A DNA stretch of 6,340 nucleotides, from positions 1 through 6,340 of the forward strand of contig DJIE01000134.1 of the NCBI GenBank assembly GCA_002433465.1, given 5' to 3'. Below the pieces are notes generated by a model. The model had not been told where the DNA came from. It ran no database searches and saw only the letters and a list, made by a program, of their open reading frames with translations. The position numbers and the translations under genes are program-made. Within the stretch, counting starts at the first letter, position 1, and each line of letters starts with the position of its first letter. This document shows, one piece after another, positions 5,576 through 6,340 of the stretch. The DNA comes from Salinisphaera sp. UBA6602. Lineage in GTDB: Bacteria; Pseudomonadota; Gammaproteobacteria; Nevskiales; Salinisphaeraceae.

Positions 5576-5591
5576 CGCGGCAGAGGCCGCG
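5576..5591 (+). promoter_or_regulatory. Small hairpin in the cysE-desulfurase gap
   Basis: cgcggc 5576-5581 and gccgcg 5586-5591 form a 6-bp stem with loop agag, ending seven bases before the desulfurase ATG. The only purine-rich ribosome-site candidate (agagg 5582-5586) lies in its loop. It may dampen translation or be chance. The 49-bp gap holds no promoter that I can recognise. Confidence 0.3.
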
Positions 5592-5598
5592 AGCCGTC

Positions 5599-6340
5599 AT
5601 GACGATTTATTTCGATCACAACGCGACCACACCGCTACATCCGGAGGTCTTCGAGGCGATGCGCCCGTGGTTGACCGAACGCCACGGCAATGCCTCGTCG
5701 TTGCACCGTGCCGGGCGTGAAGCCCGTGCCGCCGTCGATGCTGCCCGGGGCCAGGTCGCCGACTGCGTCAACGCGCATCCGTCTCAGGTCATCTTCACGG
5801 CCGGCGGCACCGAAGCCGACAACATGGCGCTCAAGGGCGTTGCCGCCATGCGTGCGCCGGGGCGGATGCTGATTTCGCCGATCGAACATCCGGCCATCAC
5901 CGACGCCGCGGGGGCGCTGGAGCGCGACGGCTGGCGTATCGATCGGGTCGCGGTCGACGGCCAGGGCCGGGTCGACCTCGCCGACCTTCAGCGCCAGCTC
6001 GACGAGGGCGATGTCGCGCTGGTGTCGATCATGGTCGCCAATAACGAAACCGGCGTGCTGCAGGGCATGCCTGCGATCGCGCGCCTGGTACGCGCGGCCG
6101 GTGCCTGGCTGCATACCGATGCCGTACAGGCGATGGGCAAGCTGGAGTTCGATTTTGCGGCCAGCGGCGCGCACTGCGCGAGCCTGTCGTCGCACAAGAT
6201 CCAGGGCCCCAAGGGCGTGGGCGCATTGATCGTGGACAAGCATATGGACATGGCGCCGCTGGTGCATGGCGGCGGTCACGAGCAGGGCCTGCGTTCGGGC
6301 AGCTATAACGTGGCGGGCATCGTGGGCTTCGGCGCGGCGG
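5599..6340 (+). CDS. Cysteine desulfurase, NifS/IscS class, N-terminal part (3' end outside window)
   Basis: A pyridoxal-phosphate enzyme that removes sulfur from L-cysteine, leaving alanine and an enzyme persulfide used for Fe-S clusters and thiolated cofactors. The window holds 247 codons of an expected 380-400. Visible landmarks: YFDHNATTPLHP (4-15), the family N-terminus; GNASSLHRAGREAR; TAGGTEADN with Asn75; His97 in IEHP, which stacks on the cofactor; NNETG; Asp174 and Gln177 in HTDAVQ, which contact the pyridine ring and O3'; and SSHKIQGPKGVGAL with the Schiff-base Lys200. HGGGHEQGLRSGSYNV follows. The active-site cysteine loop lies beyond the end. The sequence (NNETG, NASSLH) looks more NifS-like than E. 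coli IscS, so I give no symbol. It follows cysE directly with no iscR. The ribosome site is weak: GAG at 5591-5593. Confidence 0.93.
   Translation, partial: MTIYFDHNATTPLHPEVFEAMRPWLTERHGNASSLHRAGREARAAVDAARGQVADCVNAHPSQVIFTAGGTEADNMALKGVAAMRAPGRMLISPIEHPAITDAAGALERDGWRIDRVAVDGQGRVDLADLQRQLDEGDVALVSIMVANNETGVLQGMPAIARLVRAAGAWLHTDAVQAMGKLEFDFAASGAHCASLSSHKIQGPKGVGALIVDKHMDMAPLVHGGGHEQGLRSGSYNVAGIVGFGAA

Noticed and set aside
4572..5600. A 342-codon minus-strand frame opposite the end of trmJ and cysE
   Set aside because: Spans two well-supported genes on the other strand and shows no family motif.

Overview
The window looks like chromosomal DNA from a high-GC gammaproteobacterium. The order secD-secF ... 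suhB-trmJ-cysE-cysteine desulfurase matches the block I recall from Pseudomonas and relatives (secD, secF, a small gene, suhB, trmJ, cysE, iscR, iscS), and the SecD, SuhB and TrmJ sequences follow their E. coli relatives closely. I cannot name the genus from sequence alone.

Layout. (1) 1-1420, + strand: the 3' end of secD, then secF, the two polytopic subunits of the Sec-accessory motor. (2) 1421-2127: about 700 bp with no credible gene. Most of it (about 1471-1984) is one structured repeat: two imperfect 77-bp terminal arms in inverted orientation enclose several strong hairpins, including one resembling the TGTAGGTTGG-type intergenic repeat. A second inverted repeat (2002-2085) lies just before the next gene. 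(3) 2137-2688, +: a RimJ-like GNAT acetyltransferase. (4) about 2685-2887, - strand: the remnant of a DJ-1/PfpI-family gene, open for only 58 codons and apparently frameshifted. (5) 3000-3794, -: suhB. (6) 3893-4711, +: trmJ, divergent from suhB. (7) 4824-5549, +: cysE, a short-type serine acetyltransferase, preceded by a possible 26-codon leader ORF whose stop overlaps its start. (8) 5599-end, +: the 5' two thirds of a NifS/IscS-type cysteine desulfurase, with no iscR between it and cysE.

How the parts work together. SecDF supports protein export. SuhB (inositol-phosphatase fold; also an rRNA transcription and maturation factor in E. coli) and TrmJ (tRNA position 32 methylation) both touch stable-RNA function. 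CysE makes O-acetylserine for cysteine synthesis, and the adjacent desulfurase takes sulfur from cysteine for Fe-S clusters and thio-cofactors, so synthesis and use of cysteine sulfur sit side by side. The stretch 1421-2999 (repeat, acetyltransferase, dead gene) reads as an accessory insert in an otherwise conserved housekeeping block. It and the cysE leader hold the unusual features. I see no CRISPR array, tRNA, rRNA, transposase or phage gene, and no convincing new multi-gene system.
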